Shown here: one piece after another, positions 26,667 to 35,548 of the stretch
Numbering within the stretch: the first letter of the stretch is position 1
Layout of the letters: each line of letters opens with the position of its first letter
Notes under the pieces: generated by a model
What the model was told of the DNA's origin: nothing
The model's database searches: none
Seen by the model: the letters and a program-made list of their open reading frames with translations, nothing else
NCBI RefSeq assembly: GCF_002149925.1
Contig: NZ_MSLT01000012.1
Span: 930,001 to 994,000, forward strand
Length of the DNA: 64,000 nt
Direction: 5' to 3'
DNA from: Thioflexithrix psekupsensis
GTDB lineage: Bacteria > Pseudomonadota > Gammaproteobacteria > Beggiatoales > Beggiatoaceae
Position numbers and translations under genes: made by a program

Positions 26667-28841
26667 TTGAAACTCATTCGCTCTTATCACAAGTTGCGTC
26701 CTTTGTTATCAATGCCCGCGATAATGGGTGTTATTACGGTGATTTCGGTTTTTTTAATCACTTGGGGCTTTGATTACATGGAGCGTGATCGCCACCAGCA
26801 GCAAGTGCGTGCCTTTGTGACAGAACATTTGCAAGGCGTTCGTTTGCGTTTAGAGCAAGCGGTGCAGCAAAAATTGTTGGTTGCGCGTGCGATTAGTGGT
26901 TATTTAAATGCGCAACAAGGTCATTTTTCTCAAGAAGATTTAACGCTATTTACCCGTAGTATTCTTAATAATGATACTGCTATTGCTCAGATTTTATTTT
27001 ACCAAAAACAACAGCAAATTTTCGCTTATCCTAAAGACCAATTATTGATTAGTACAGATGAACAGTTATTAATTGATCAGGCGTTACAATTAAAGCAAAT
27101 TTGGATGGCAGGGCCTATTGTTGACAGTGAAAACAGTCGTTTTATTTTATTTTATCCTGATGGAGAAAATAGTTTATTAGCGGTATTTATTTCGCGGCAA
27201 TTTATTTTAGAACAAACAGGATTAGCACAGTCACATCCGCATTTTATTTACGCCTTAATTGGGAAAAATGCGCAGGGGCCAGCGGGGGGAATTTTCTGGG
27301 GAAAAAGTACGATTTTTGCCCAGCAACCTGTGGTATTGGAAGTGAAGTTGCCCAATGGGGATTGGCGATTGGCGGGCGTTCCCTTACACGGTTGGCCGGT
27401 ATTTGCGCCTATTTCATTTTGGTTGTGGGTTGCGGGGTTTACGCTGGCGTTTTTTGGTGGATTTTTGGTGTTTACGCTGTTTAATGCACCGCGGGAATTA
27501 CGCTTGGCGATTGAACAAGCCACAGCACAAATTGTTAAATTAAATCAAGCCTATGAGCGTTTTGTGCCGAATGGTTTTTTAAAATTACTCCATACCGATA
27601 CCGTGCTTAACACCACGCTGGGCGATCAAACCGAAGGCGAAATGACCGTGTTATTTTCTGATATTCGAGATTTCACCAGCATTTCTGAAAAATTATCGAC
27701 ACGAGAAAATTTTGATTATGTGAATCATTACTTGGGACAAATGGAGCCAATTATTATTGAACATCATGGTTTAATTGATAAATATATTGGCGATGCCATT
27801 ATGGTGATCTTTCCTAATGATCCTGATGATGCGGTTTCTTGTGCGATTAAAATGTTGATTCAATTAAGACGTTATAATGATTTATTGGCTTCTATTGATT
27901 ATCCTTTAGTGCATATTGGAATTGGTTTGAATAGTGGACAATTAATGTTAGGCATTATTGGCGGGCAAAGTCGCATGGATACGACGGTGATTGGAGACAC
28001 GGTTAATTTGTCGGCACGGGTGGAAAGTTTAACGAAAATTTACGGCGTACCTTTATTAATTACTGAGCATACTTATTGCCGTTTAAAACGCCCTGAACAT
28101 TATCATATTCGTTTAGTGGGGCGTGTTATGGTGAAAGGGAAATCTTCTGAAGTGACCGTGTATGAAGTTTATGATGCGGATTCTGACGCATTAAAAACAT
28201 TAAAACGCCAAACTCAAGCTATTTTTTCTCAAGCCATGCAGCATTTTCAGGCTGAAGAATTTGCCCAAGCTTTATTGCATTTTGAGCAAGTGTTAACGGA
28301 AAATCCTGATGATACGGTAGCGGCTATTTACGTGCATGAAACGAAAAAGATTTTAGCGTTGACAGAAAGAAAAACGCCTATTATTTTAACTGTAGATGAT
28401 GTGCAGTTAAATTTATTAATTATGAATGAAATATTAAGCCGTCATGGTTTTGATATGTTAATGGCAAGCAGCGGAGAAGCCGCTTTAGAATTAGTAAAAA
28501 CGGCAAAACCACACCTTATTTTATTAGATATTATGATGCCTTATATGGATGGTTTTGAAGTGTGTCGGCGATTAAAAAATGATCCAGAAACGGCTAACAT
28601 TCCTGTGATTTTTACCACGGCTTTAACGGAGGTAGAAAATAAAATTGAGGCTTTCCAAATTGGTGCCGTGGATTATATCACTAAGCCATTTCAAATGGAG
28701 GAAGTGGTGGCACGAGTAAAGACCCATTTAACGTTATATCAGTTACAACAACGCTTATTAGCGCGTAATGAATATTTACAAATTCACCATCATTTTTTAG
28801 GTAAAAAATTAGATTATTATTGTAGAAAAAGTTTGGTTTAA
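26667..28841 (+). CDS. Class III adenylate/guanylate cyclase with extracytoplasmic sensor and receiver domain
   Basis: This is a 724-residue signalling protein starting with TTG at 26667. TM1 (about 17-34) and TM2 (about 247-272) flank a periplasmic sensor. The cyclase domain (about 320-495) has MTVLFSDIRDFTSISE and YIGDAIMVIFPN, which carry the metal-binding aspartates, plus GQLMLGIIGG and DTTVIGDTVNLSARVE. A short TPR-like linker (about 505-560) precedes a C-terminal receiver (about 573-695) with the phospho-acceptor in LILLDIMMPYMDGFEV (about 622). The same architecture occurs at 35549-37891. The nucleotide product (cAMP or cGMP) is not certain. Confidence 0.9.
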   Translation: MKLIRSYHKLRPLLSMPAIMGVITVISVFLITWGFDYMERDRHQQQVRAFVTEHLQGVRLRLEQAVQQKLLVARAISGYLNAQQGHFSQEDLTLFTRSILNNDTAIAQILFYQKQQQIFAYPKDQLLISTDEQLLIDQALQLKQIWMAGPIVDSENSRFILFYPDGENSLLAVFISRQFILEQTGLAQSHPHFIYALIGKNAQGPAGGIFWGKSTIFAQQPVVLEVKLPNGDWRLAGVPLHGWPVFAPISFWLWVAGFTLAFFGGFLVFTLFNAPRELRLAIEQATAQIVKLNQAYERFVPNGFLKLLHTDTVLNTTLGDQTEGEMTVLFSDIRDFTSISEKLSTRENFDYVNHYLGQMEPIIIEHHGLIDKYIGDAIMVIFPNDPDDAVSCAIKMLIQLRRYNDLLASIDYPLVHIGIGLNSGQLMLGIIGGQSRMDTTVIGDTVNLSARVESLTKIYGVPLLITEHTYCRLKRPEHYHIRLVGRVMVKGKSSEVTVYEVYDADSDALKTLKRQTQAIFSQAMQHFQAEEFAQALLHFEQVLTENPDDTVAAIYVHETKKILALTERKTPIILTVDDVQLNLLIMNEILSRHGFDMLMASSGEAALELVKTAKPHLILLDIMMPYMDGFEVCRRLKNDPETANIPVIFTTALTEVENKIEAFQIGAVDYITKPFQMEEVVARVKTHLTLYQLQQRLLARNEYLQIHHHFLGKKLDYYCRKSLV

Positions 28842-28862
28842 TTATTTGTTTAATATGAACGC

Positions 28863-29591
28863 TTATTCAAACCAAATTAAACTGGCCATTCGTCCTGTTT
28901 TTGCGTCTCGACGATAAGAATAAAAGCGGTCAGATTCGGAATAAGTACAGAAATTTCCGCCGCTGATCTCAGAAACGCCACACATTTGTAAGCGTAAACG
29001 TGCCAATTCGGCTAAATCCGCATACCAATGGTGTGGTCGATCAGCGGGACGAAACGCGGCTGCATACACCTTAGATTGTGTCACAAATGCTGCTTTCACT
29101 TCGTCTCCCACTTCAAATGCTTGCGCACCAATGCCCGCTCCTAACCAAACTTTTACTGCTTTTGCTTTGACAGTCAAGCAGTTAAGCGTGGCTTCCAATA
29201 CGCCCGCAGCCAAACCACGCCACCCTGCATGCGCCAAAGCCACTTGATCCCCGTCTGGTGTGCAGAAAAAAACAGGTAAACAATCGGCGGTTAATATGGC
29301 ACAGACGTGCTTGGCGGCTCGCGTATAACTGGCATCCGCGGTGGGCGTTTGTCGTGCATAATCCACAGCCGTCACCTGCGTGCCATGTACTTGATTTAAC
29401 CAAAAGGGATCGGCAGGTAATAATTGGCGCAATAACTGCCGATTTCTCGCCACATTCGCGGGATCATCACCGACATGATGCGCCAAATTTAATGTGGCAT
29501 AAGGCGGTGTACTTACCCCGCCGTGACGGGTTGTCACTAACGCATGAACATGAGCCGGTGCAGACCAATCAGGGCGAATTCCATTTAACAT
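28863..29591 (-). CDS. pgeF: YfiH/PgeF family (LACC1-like) multicopper purine/polyphenol enzyme
   Basis: The family was first described as polyphenol oxidase. Members act as purine nucleoside phosphorylase/adenosine deaminase, and E. coli PgeF edits wrongly built peptidoglycan precursors. The 242-residue protein keeps the active-site set: NLAHHVGDD, LNQVHGTQV, LTADCLPVFF and LAHAGWRGLAAGVLEATL, with the C-terminal NFCTYSESDRFYSYRRDAKTGRMASLI. It converges with the cyclase gene. The function within the family is inferred by similarity. Confidence 0.9.
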   Translation of the reverse strand: MLNGIRPDWSAPAHVHALVTTRHGGVSTPPYATLNLAHHVGDDPANVARNRQLLRQLLPADPFWLNQVHGTQVTAVDYARQTPTADASYTRAAKHVCAILTADCLPVFFCTPDGDQVALAHAGWRGLAAGVLEATLNCLTVKAKAVKVWLGAGIGAQAFEVGDEVKAAFVTQSKVYAAAFRPADRPHHWYADLAELARLRLQMCGVSEISGGNFCTYSESDRFYSYRRDAKTGRMASLIWFE

Positions 29592-29628
29592 TTTTCACAT
29601 CCCTTTCTTTAATCTGCATTAAAGCACA

Positions 29629-30735
29629 TTAAAACGGCGGACATTCACTATTAATATCCTGTTTCTTCACTTGCGTGTCGCCTTGAAATTGATACACTTC
29701 ACAACGATCCGCGTCAGGACTTTCAAATTGCCACAAACTGGCTTTAGCCAGATCATAATCATCATTATTAACGTAATCAGGCATTCGTTTCATTTGCGTC
29801 AATACCGTTTTTTTATCACCAGTTACGGTGGTCAAAGCGGCTTGATATTCTTCTTCATCCCCGCCCTCCTCATCCACCGCCATGTCTTCTGGCTCATCTT
29901 CCAGCGGCACAGTGACGGGAACGGCAGGCACAACAGGAGCAGCAGTCGTCGCGGGATCAGCAGGTAAAGCGGGCGTGCGCAAACTGGGAGGCAGCATGGG
30001 GCCTTCCTCATCGTCCATCATCTCTCCGCTAACCGTTTGAGCAGACTGGTTTTCTTGAGCAATAAAAGCGGCCTCGCAGGTTTCAAACCAAACACCCAAA
30101 GGCTTACTCTCATCAATCAATTCTTGAGTAATGCTGTCTTTAATCGCAAAAGTATAAAATTGTTTAACCGCTTCAGGGTCTAACTCTAAAATCTTTTGCT
30201 TGGCCTGAAAATAATTATTTTTCGCTTCAGGTGGAATCAAATCCGCTTGATTAATAATGGGGATACAATGATTTTTTATAGCCACTTCAATATGAGGCGT
30301 AATCATCGCTTGTTTTTGCTGCAATTGATCTAGCAGGGCTTGATTTTCTTGCTGTTTTTCTTGTCGTTGAGCCAGCATTTTCTCAGTTGCCAATTCTGCT
30401 TCTTTAACCCGCGAAACAAAATTTGTTTCACACGATTGATAGGCTTGACTAAAGCTGGTTTCAACAAAATAATCACCGCTATATAAGCGGTTTGAATCTT
30501 TCAAGGCTGGCATTCTTGCTAAGGCATTTTGCATATTGCGTTGATAACGTTTTGATAACGACTGCATAATGCGTAAAGAACCCCGACTGCGTGGCATTTC
30601 CATTTGAATACCCCGTTCACACGCGGCCAAAGCCGTTTGAAAATCTTGGATTGCCAACGGGTTATCGGCATAAACCCACGACGGCAGTGCCACACCCGCC
30701 ACCATTATCACCAAACGTATTGCTGTTGTTTTCAC
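29629..30735 (-). CDS. Exported protein of unknown function with acidic linker
   Basis: This is a 368-residue protein that I do not recognise. GTG start at 30735. The signal peptide runs to about residue 23 (LPSWVYA|DN). The N-terminal half is helical with several cysteines (ALAACERG, AYQSCETNF, IKNHCIPI, WFETCEAAF) and a coiled coil (about 105-145, rich in Gln/Glu). A Pro/Ala/Val-rich and strongly acidic linker (about 235-300) leads to a ~65-residue C-terminal domain with two more cysteines (DRCEVYQF, SECPPF). It is probably periplasmic, with disulfides. It lies 73 bases downstream of the algR-like gene and on the same strand. Confidence 0.65.
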   Translation of the reverse strand: MKTTAIRLVIMVAGVALPSWVYADNPLAIQDFQTALAACERGIQMEMPRSRGSLRIMQSLSKRYQRNMQNALARMPALKDSNRLYSGDYFVETSFSQAYQSCETNFVSRVKEAELATEKMLAQRQEKQQENQALLDQLQQKQAMITPHIEVAIKNHCIPIINQADLIPPEAKNNYFQAKQKILELDPEAVKQFYTFAIKDSITQELIDESKPLGVWFETCEAAFIAQENQSAQTVSGEMMDDEEGPMLPPSLRTPALPADPATTAAPVVPAVPVTVPLEDEPEDMAVDEEGGDEEEYQAALTTVTGDKKTVLTQMKRMPDYVNNDDYDLAKASLWQFESPDADRCEVYQFQGDTQVKKQDINSECPPF

Positions 30736-30808
30736 TCACAGGTCCTCATGCCATTAAAAAAGCAAAATCAAAAAAAATTAATCCATTTTAATTGTTATTT
30801 TATCATTA

Positions 30809-31555
30809 TTATGCCCCAGAAACGCGCATGTCTTTAAGAATTTTGCGCACTTCGGGTAAATGTCGTCGGCTAATTTCTAACAATTCCGTGCGACCTTTAA
30901 GACGAAGATAACTGCGTCCTTCACTGTCTTTAACCAAGCTAGTAATATGCACCATTGACACTAAATTACTGCGATGAATTCGTAAAAACTGCCCTGAAAA
31001 TTCTCGCTCCAAATCCTTTAATGTTTCACCAATCAATACCTCACCTTGCGCCCAATACAAAATGACATATTTCTCATCGGCCATAAAATAATAAATTTGA
31101 TTCACAGGAATTAAACGCAATTCACCACGAATCGTGACACTAATATGACTGCGAGCGGTTGGACGTTTCTCGCCTTCTTCATCTGTCGCTTGCGGTTGTA
31201 ATAAGGTGTGGGCGCGGGCTAAGGCTTTTTCTAAACGATCTTTACGAATCGGTTTTAATAAATAATCAATCGCTTGTTTATCAAAGGCTTCCAAAGCATG
31301 ATCGCCATAAGCCGTCGTAAAAATCACCATGGGGGCAAGCGCAAGTTGTTCCAACTCCTCAGCCACTCTCATGCCGTCCATTCCCGGCATTCGGATGTCT
31401 AACAGCACCACATCGGGATGCAAAGCATGAATAACACTCAAAGCTTCGCGCCCATTCGCGGCTTCACCGACCACCTCACCCAAACCAATCTCATGGACTA
31501 AGGCGCGTAACCGATCACGAGCTAAACGTTCATCATCAACAATAACAATTTTCAT
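30809..31555 (-). CDS. LytTR-type response regulator (AlgR/LytR-like)
   Basis: This is a 248-residue transcriptional regulator. The receiver has the acidic pair DDERLARDRL, phospho-acceptor Asp in VVLLDIRMPGMDGMRV and K in YLLKPIRKDRL. The C-terminal LytTR DNA-binding domain (about 145-245) has IYYFMADEKYVILYW, GQFLRIHRSNLV and YLRLKGR. The start is at 31555 (MKIVIVDDERL); a longer frame to 31624 reads into the kinase gene. It follows the cognate kinase by 7 bases. AlgR homologues control alginate, motility and virulence genes; the targets here are unknown. Confidence 0.92.
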   Translation of the reverse strand: MKIVIVDDERLARDRLRALVHEIGLGEVVGEAANGREALSVIHALHPDVVLLDIRMPGMDGMRVAEELEQLALAPMVIFTTAYGDHALEAFDKQAIDYLLKPIRKDRLEKALARAHTLLQPQATDEEGEKRPTARSHISVTIRGELRLIPVNQIYYFMADEKYVILYWAQGEVLIGETLKDLEREFSGQFLRIHRSNLVSMVHITSLVKDSEGRSYLRLKGRTELLEISRRHLPEVRKILKDMRVSGA

Positions 31556-31562
31556 AAAATTT

Positions 31563-32912
31563 TCACGAGGGCAACTCAGTGTGATAAGGAAAACGAAGAC
31601 TAACGCGATAATTATCGGGTTCAATCGTGATATTTAATCCCGCAGAATATCCAAAACAAGCCTGTAATCTTTGATGAATATTATCTTGCGCAATTCGATT
31701 GCCTTTATGATCAAGATTAAATTGTTCGGGTAAAGAATTTTCCACTTCTAATTTTATATCACGTCCATCAAATAATCCCGTAACATGAATGATTCCGCCT
31801 TCGGTGGCAGGCTGGATACCATAATAAACCGCATTTTCCAACAGTGGTTGTAAACATAAGGGAGGAATCAGCGCGTCTTTGGGTACATTATCAATTTGCC
31901 AATCGACTCGCAAGCGATCTTCCAAACGCAGGGCTTCCACCCGCAAATACTGCTGACACCAATTTATTTCCGTTGCCAAATCAACATAATGCCCACCATG
32001 CGACAAACTGGCACGAAACAAATCTGACAAATCCTCCACCGCTTGTTCAGCGCGTTCAGGGTCGCAACGAATCAGGCTGGCGATGGTATTCATGCTGTTA
32101 AAGAGAAAATGAGGTCGAATACGCGCCTGTAATGCCTGTAAACGCGACGTGGCATGAGCGACGGTTTTTAATTTCCACTCATTACGCATATAAAAATAAC
32201 GCAAAGCAATCGCACTCACAATGGCACTAATGGCTAAATTGCGCAATAAAAACAGTTGATGTTGCAACACATAAGGCCAAAATTCGTTGTTTCTCACAGA
32301 AAATAAATGCAATAATTCCGTAAATAAAGCAGTGGCAATAAGAGAAACAAAAAATATCATTAACAGCAAATGAAAGCGTACCCATTTAAAATAAGCCAAA
32401 GGAATAAAAATAGCCACCAACACCAATCCAACCAATAAAACATTTCTAAATAATAATTGATATAAAGGAAAAAGAGAAAAGTTCACTTGATCAACAATAT
32501 ATTCCCGCAAAATCCAAGCCAATTCACTGGCCACCGCAGTCACTGTCAAAATTAAAGCATAACTAAACAAAGCTGCCAATAAATTACTGTCTAATAAAAT
32601 TAACCAACGCCGCAATAAACACAATAAACCAAGACTTAATAAAGCCACCCAGTGCATAAATAAAGAGGTTAAAGCCAAATCACCGAAAAAACGATATTGC
32701 AGGTAATTAAATCCATAATGAGGACGACCCAGTAAAGACAGAACTAAAATAAAGGCCAATAACTGCACAAAAATCACAGTGACAAACACCGTGCGCACAT
32801 TACAAAAATTAGGTAAAAATAATCGATCATTGCTTTGATGACTGATTGTTTTTTTAATCATATTAAGCGACCAAATACATAAAAATAAATCCTTTAAAAA
32901 TGCAATTTCCAA
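31563..32912 (-). CDS. AlgZ/LytS-like sensor histidine kinase
   Basis: This is a kinase of up to 449 residues with about eight TM helices in the N-terminal half. The His_kinase domain has its phospho-acceptor in RIRPHFLFNSMNTIASLIRCD (about 272-292), and the HATPase N box is LQPLLENAVYYGI. The family signals to LytTR regulators, and the partner is the next gene downstream. The start is unclear: ATG 32912 overlaps the DUF4129 gene by 19 bases, while ATG 32861 (MIKKTISHQ) gives a 432-residue form. Neither has a strong ribosome site. Confidence 0.9.
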   Translation of the reverse strand: MEIAFLKDLFLCIWSLNMIKKTISHQSNDRLFLPNFCNVRTVFVTVIFVQLLAFILVLSLLGRPHYGFNYLQYRFFGDLALTSLFMHWVALLSLGLLCLLRRWLILLDSNLLAALFSYALILTVTAVASELAWILREYIVDQVNFSLFPLYQLLFRNVLLVGLVLVAIFIPLAYFKWVRFHLLLMIFFVSLIATALFTELLHLFSVRNNEFWPYVLQHQLFLLRNLAISAIVSAIALRYFYMRNEWKLKTVAHATSRLQALQARIRPHFLFNSMNTIASLIRCDPERAEQAVEDLSDLFRASLSHGGHYVDLATEINWCQQYLRVEALRLEDRLRVDWQIDNVPKDALIPPLCLQPLLENAVYYGIQPATEGGIIHVTGLFDGRDIKLEVENSLPEQFNLDHKGNRIAQDNIHQRLQACFGYSAGLNITIEPDNYRVSLRFPYHTELPS

Positions 32913-34372
32913 TCTTCACACAATTGTTTAATAACGCTGTCATTAGGAACGCGCTGGGCATAAGCCAATTGCTGCCAAAAGCGCGTTAATTGCGCAAAAT
33001 AATTTCCTGTTTCTACGGGTGCGGCTTGCTTGACCAAACGCACACATTCATCCTCAGTGCGACCGTCCTCAATCAACAACGAATAACGCCGTTGCGTTTG
33101 CTGCAACGCGGCGCGATAGAGCAGGCTTAATGCGGCATGCGTGTCTCCTCGTTGCCACCATTGCCATGCCGTGTGCGCGGGATCGAGCGGCAAATGGGCG
33201 TGGTGATGCCCGTGCTGCACTAAAGTGACTGCCGCATTTTCTTCGACCACCAATGGCGGTTTTACTGAAATATGAAGCAGCATTAATAAATAACGTCGAT
33301 AATAAAATAATAATCCAATAATTAACAGAAAAAATACCAACCAAATTAAATATTCCATTAAAACCACAAAGGTTTTAAATAACCATGCTAAAAAAGAAAA
33401 ATCTACTCCATCTGAAATAGGTGTTTCTAACGATTTTACTTCTCCCACATAAACCCAACGATAACGAGTTTCAGTGGTGGAAAAATCAGGATCAGCTAAA
33501 ACTTGCTGAATATTAATTTTTGCCTGCTCTTGTTCCAAAGCGAATGCAGGAGAATGAGGAAAAATAAGCGCAGACACCATAATCGCAGCCCCGAAAACCA
33601 TTAAAGGCGAATACATTCTTTTCGCAATTTGACGAAATAACAGCTCAATATCCCAACCTTCTAAATGAGTGCGACGATTTAAATATAGCACAAAACCACT
33701 TGCCACATAAAGCGGCTCAATAATCGTCAAAGCAATAAGACTAAACAGCATAATTAATAATGTAAATGCCGTGTCTGTTTCGCTTTCCATTAACTGTTCC
33801 CAAATACTGTCCACATAAATATCAGGCACAAAAAGCAGAAATAAAAGAATTAAAGAACAGTAAACTAACCATTCAAAATGCAAATAAATAACCGTCAAAT
33901 AAACCGCATAACTACGGGTTTGTTTTTGTAATAAATTAACCCGTTTTCGCCGTGCTGTTCCCGTTAAACCCTCTAATTGAGCAATGGGCAAATTAAAAGA
34001 ACGTGCCAAATCAAAACGTCTAAATGTCAGCATAGCTAAAGCATTTCTACTGAAAATTAACGAAGGTAATGCCGCCCAAGTTTGGCGAATAGTAGGCAGT
34101 TCATTAAAGACAGCGCGACTAAAGAAATGCAAACAAACCAGATCATAAAATGGTTTTAACCACCAAATAAAAGATGCAGCCAACCACGGAGGAGAAAATT
34201 CTAAAAAAACAAAATAAATAACAACAATAATAGGTAAAACCACCGCAAACCAAATGGGAAAAAAAGAACGGGCATAAGTTTGCAGCAACGTTAAGCCCAA
34301 ATCGATAGCTTCCCAATGCCCTCGCGGACGTATTGTCAAACTGATGCGATCAAGCTCCACGATGTCGCCCAC
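32894..34372 (-). CDS. DUF4129-containing membrane protein
   Basis: This is a 492-residue inner-membrane protein. There are TM segments at about 38-56, 60-80, 165-185, 205-230, 255-275 and 335-357, and a basic loop (GLTGTARRKRVNLLQKQ) sits between. The C-terminal DUF4129 domain (about 400-490) has AWQWWQRGDTHAALSLLYRAAL and the Glu/Cys-rich EDECVRLVKQ. Such genes cluster with SpoIIM, RDD, MoxR and DUF58 genes, in a module of unclear envelope function. It overlaps the SpoIIM gene by 23 bases. GTG starts at 34372 or 34360 are both possible. Confidence 0.8.
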   Translation of the reverse strand: MGDIVELDRISLTIRPRGHWEAIDLGLTLLQTYARSFFPIWFAVVLPIIVVIYFVFLEFSPPWLAASFIWWLKPFYDLVCLHFFSRAVFNELPTIRQTWAALPSLIFSRNALAMLTFRRFDLARSFNLPIAQLEGLTGTARRKRVNLLQKQTRSYAVYLTVIYLHFEWLVYCSLILLFLLFVPDIYVDSIWEQLMESETDTAFTLLIMLFSLIALTIIEPLYVASGFVLYLNRRTHLEGWDIELLFRQIAKRMYSPLMVFGAAIMVSALIFPHSPAFALEQEQAKINIQQVLADPDFSTTETRYRWVYVGEVKSLETPISDGVDFSFLAWLFKTFVVLMEYLIWLVFFLLIIGLLFYYRRYLLMLLHISVKPPLVVEENAAVTLVQHGHHHAHLPLDPAHTAWQWWQRGDTHAALSLLYRAALQQTQRRYSLLIEDGRTEDECVRLVKQAAPVETGNYFAQLTRFWQQLAYAQRVPNDSVIKQLCEDWKLHF

Positions 34373-35075
34373 CTAAAATAAAATAAAGCAGTAATAATAA
34401 CCATAATGATAAGCCAACTATATATTTAATAATAGGTGCAATATTCATCATAGAAGACCAAAATGCCTCAATAAATGCAGCCACTAATAACAAGACTATT
34501 ACGCCATAAACTAGGGGTAAACTATCACGAGCAGCTTGCTGTAAAGCCTGTAGGCGAGAATAACGTTTGGGAGCAATTAATGATTGCCCTAATTTTAAAC
34601 CTGCCGCCCCCGCAATCACAATGGCAATTAATTCAGGGCCACTATGCCCAGAAACAAAAGAAAAAAAGATCGTGCCATAACCTAATTGGCTTAAATAACC
34701 CGCTACTGTGCCAATAAAAATCCCATTAAAAAGAATAAAAAATAATGTCCCCAAACCAAATAATAAACCTGATGAATAAGTACGAAAACCAATACTAATA
34801 TTATTATAAATATAATAGCCAAACATCATAAAATTACTGTCTGCATCCCGTTTTTCTCCAATCCGTTCATTAGTAGGATGATACATCATTTCAAATTCAG
34901 CCACTTGTTCATAATCCATTAAGCTATAAATTAATGCAGGATTTAATTTAACGCTCACAAACATAATGAAAAAACTGCCAAAAAATAAGCAAGCTGATAA
35001 AGCGATTAATCGCCAATGTTCACGTATAGATTGCGGGAATGTTTCTATTAAAAAATGTCCCGCTTGATATAGCAA
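34350..35075 (-). CDS. SpoIIM-family membrane protein, C-terminal part of a transposon-split gene
   Basis: This 241-codon frame encodes the membrane part of a SpoIIM-family protein, with about five TM helices (LIALSACLFFGSFFIMFVSV; GLGTLFFILFNGIFIGTVAGYL; SGHSGPELIAIVIAGAAGLKLG; LPLVYGVIVLLLVAAFIEAFW). Its open frame begins in the repeat element with only a TTG (35075) and no ribosome site. The natural N-terminus is encoded at 35180-35521. Removing 35070-35261 plus one TA joins the two frames as ..RRSRFFY-QAGHFLIETF.. It may be translated poorly or not at all. It overlaps the DUF4129 gene. Confidence 0.85.
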   Translation of the reverse strand: MLYQAGHFLIETFPQSIREHWRLIALSACLFFGSFFIMFVSVKLNPALIYSLMDYEQVAEFEMMYHPTNERIGEKRDADSNFMMFGYYIYNNISIGFRTYSSGLLFGLGTLFFILFNGIFIGTVAGYLSQLGYGTIFFSFVSGHSGPELIAIVIAGAAGLKLGQSLIAPKRYSRLQALQQAARDSLPLVYGVIVLLLVAAFIEAFWSSMMNIAPIIKYIVGLSLWLLLLLYFILGGRHRGA

Positions 35076-35261
35076 GATGATGTGATTTATAAAACCTTTA
35101 TTTTGTCAGAATCAGAATTTACAGAATTAAATAATTTTCAAAATTTATTCTTGCAAGTCATTTATTTTAAACAGATTTTTTATTCTTTAATTCTGAAAAT
35201 CCTAAAATTCTGTAAATTCTGATTCTGACAGAAAAATTTTATGAATGACTTAATTTTGGTA
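35070..35261. mobile_element. TA-flanked MITE-like element inserted in the SpoIIM-family gene (repeat copy C)
   Basis: This 192-bp element has imperfect terminal inverted repeats. The left end is TAGCAAGATGATGTGATTTA; the right end read inward is TACCAAAATTAAGTCATTCA. It is flanked by TA on both sides (35068-35069 and 35262-35263). The inner palindrome runs from TGTCAGAATCAG (35104) to CTGATTCTGACA (35230). Insert plus one TA is 194 bp. This equals 2 modulo 3, exactly the frame offset between the two gene halves. Confidence 0.88.
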
Positions 35262-35521
35262 TAGAAAAAACGAGAGCGACGCGTATATAATAATTGATGT
35301 CCTGCTAAGACTAAATGATTAAGCCGATCAATTAAATAAGAACTGTAATGTCGAGATTGTGCCAAAGCCAAATGTTGACACACTTGGCGGTATAAATAAG
35401 CAAATTGCTCTAATTCTTGTTGAGTTATTTTTTGCTTTTTTTTATGAGAAAGTGCAGTGAGCCAATGCTCTAATTGTTGCCAATCGGCTTGATATTTTTG
35501 CTCAAAAGTACGTTGTTTCAT
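35180..35521 (-). pseudogene. SpoIIM-family gene, N-terminal part cut off by the MITE
   Basis: The first ~86 codons (FEQKYQADWQQLEHWLTAL ... LYRQVCQHLALAQSRHYSSYLIDRLNHLVLAGHQLLYTRRSRFFY) are the cytoplasmic N-terminal domain typical of SpoIIM-family proteins. From about residue 87 on, the sequence (TKIKSFIKFFCQNQNLQNFRIFRIKE) is encoded by the inserted repeat and ends at a stop inside it. The product would lack all membrane helices. ATG 35521 is the likely native start of the whole gene. Confidence 0.85.
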
Positions 35522-35548
35522 ATTTTTACTTTACCTTTAAAAAAAGAA

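Noticed and set aside
31555-31624. Longer N-terminus of the LytTR regulator (hydrophobic leader)
   Set aside because: The extra codons overlap the end of the kinase gene; MKIVIVDDERL at 31555 is a standard receiver start.
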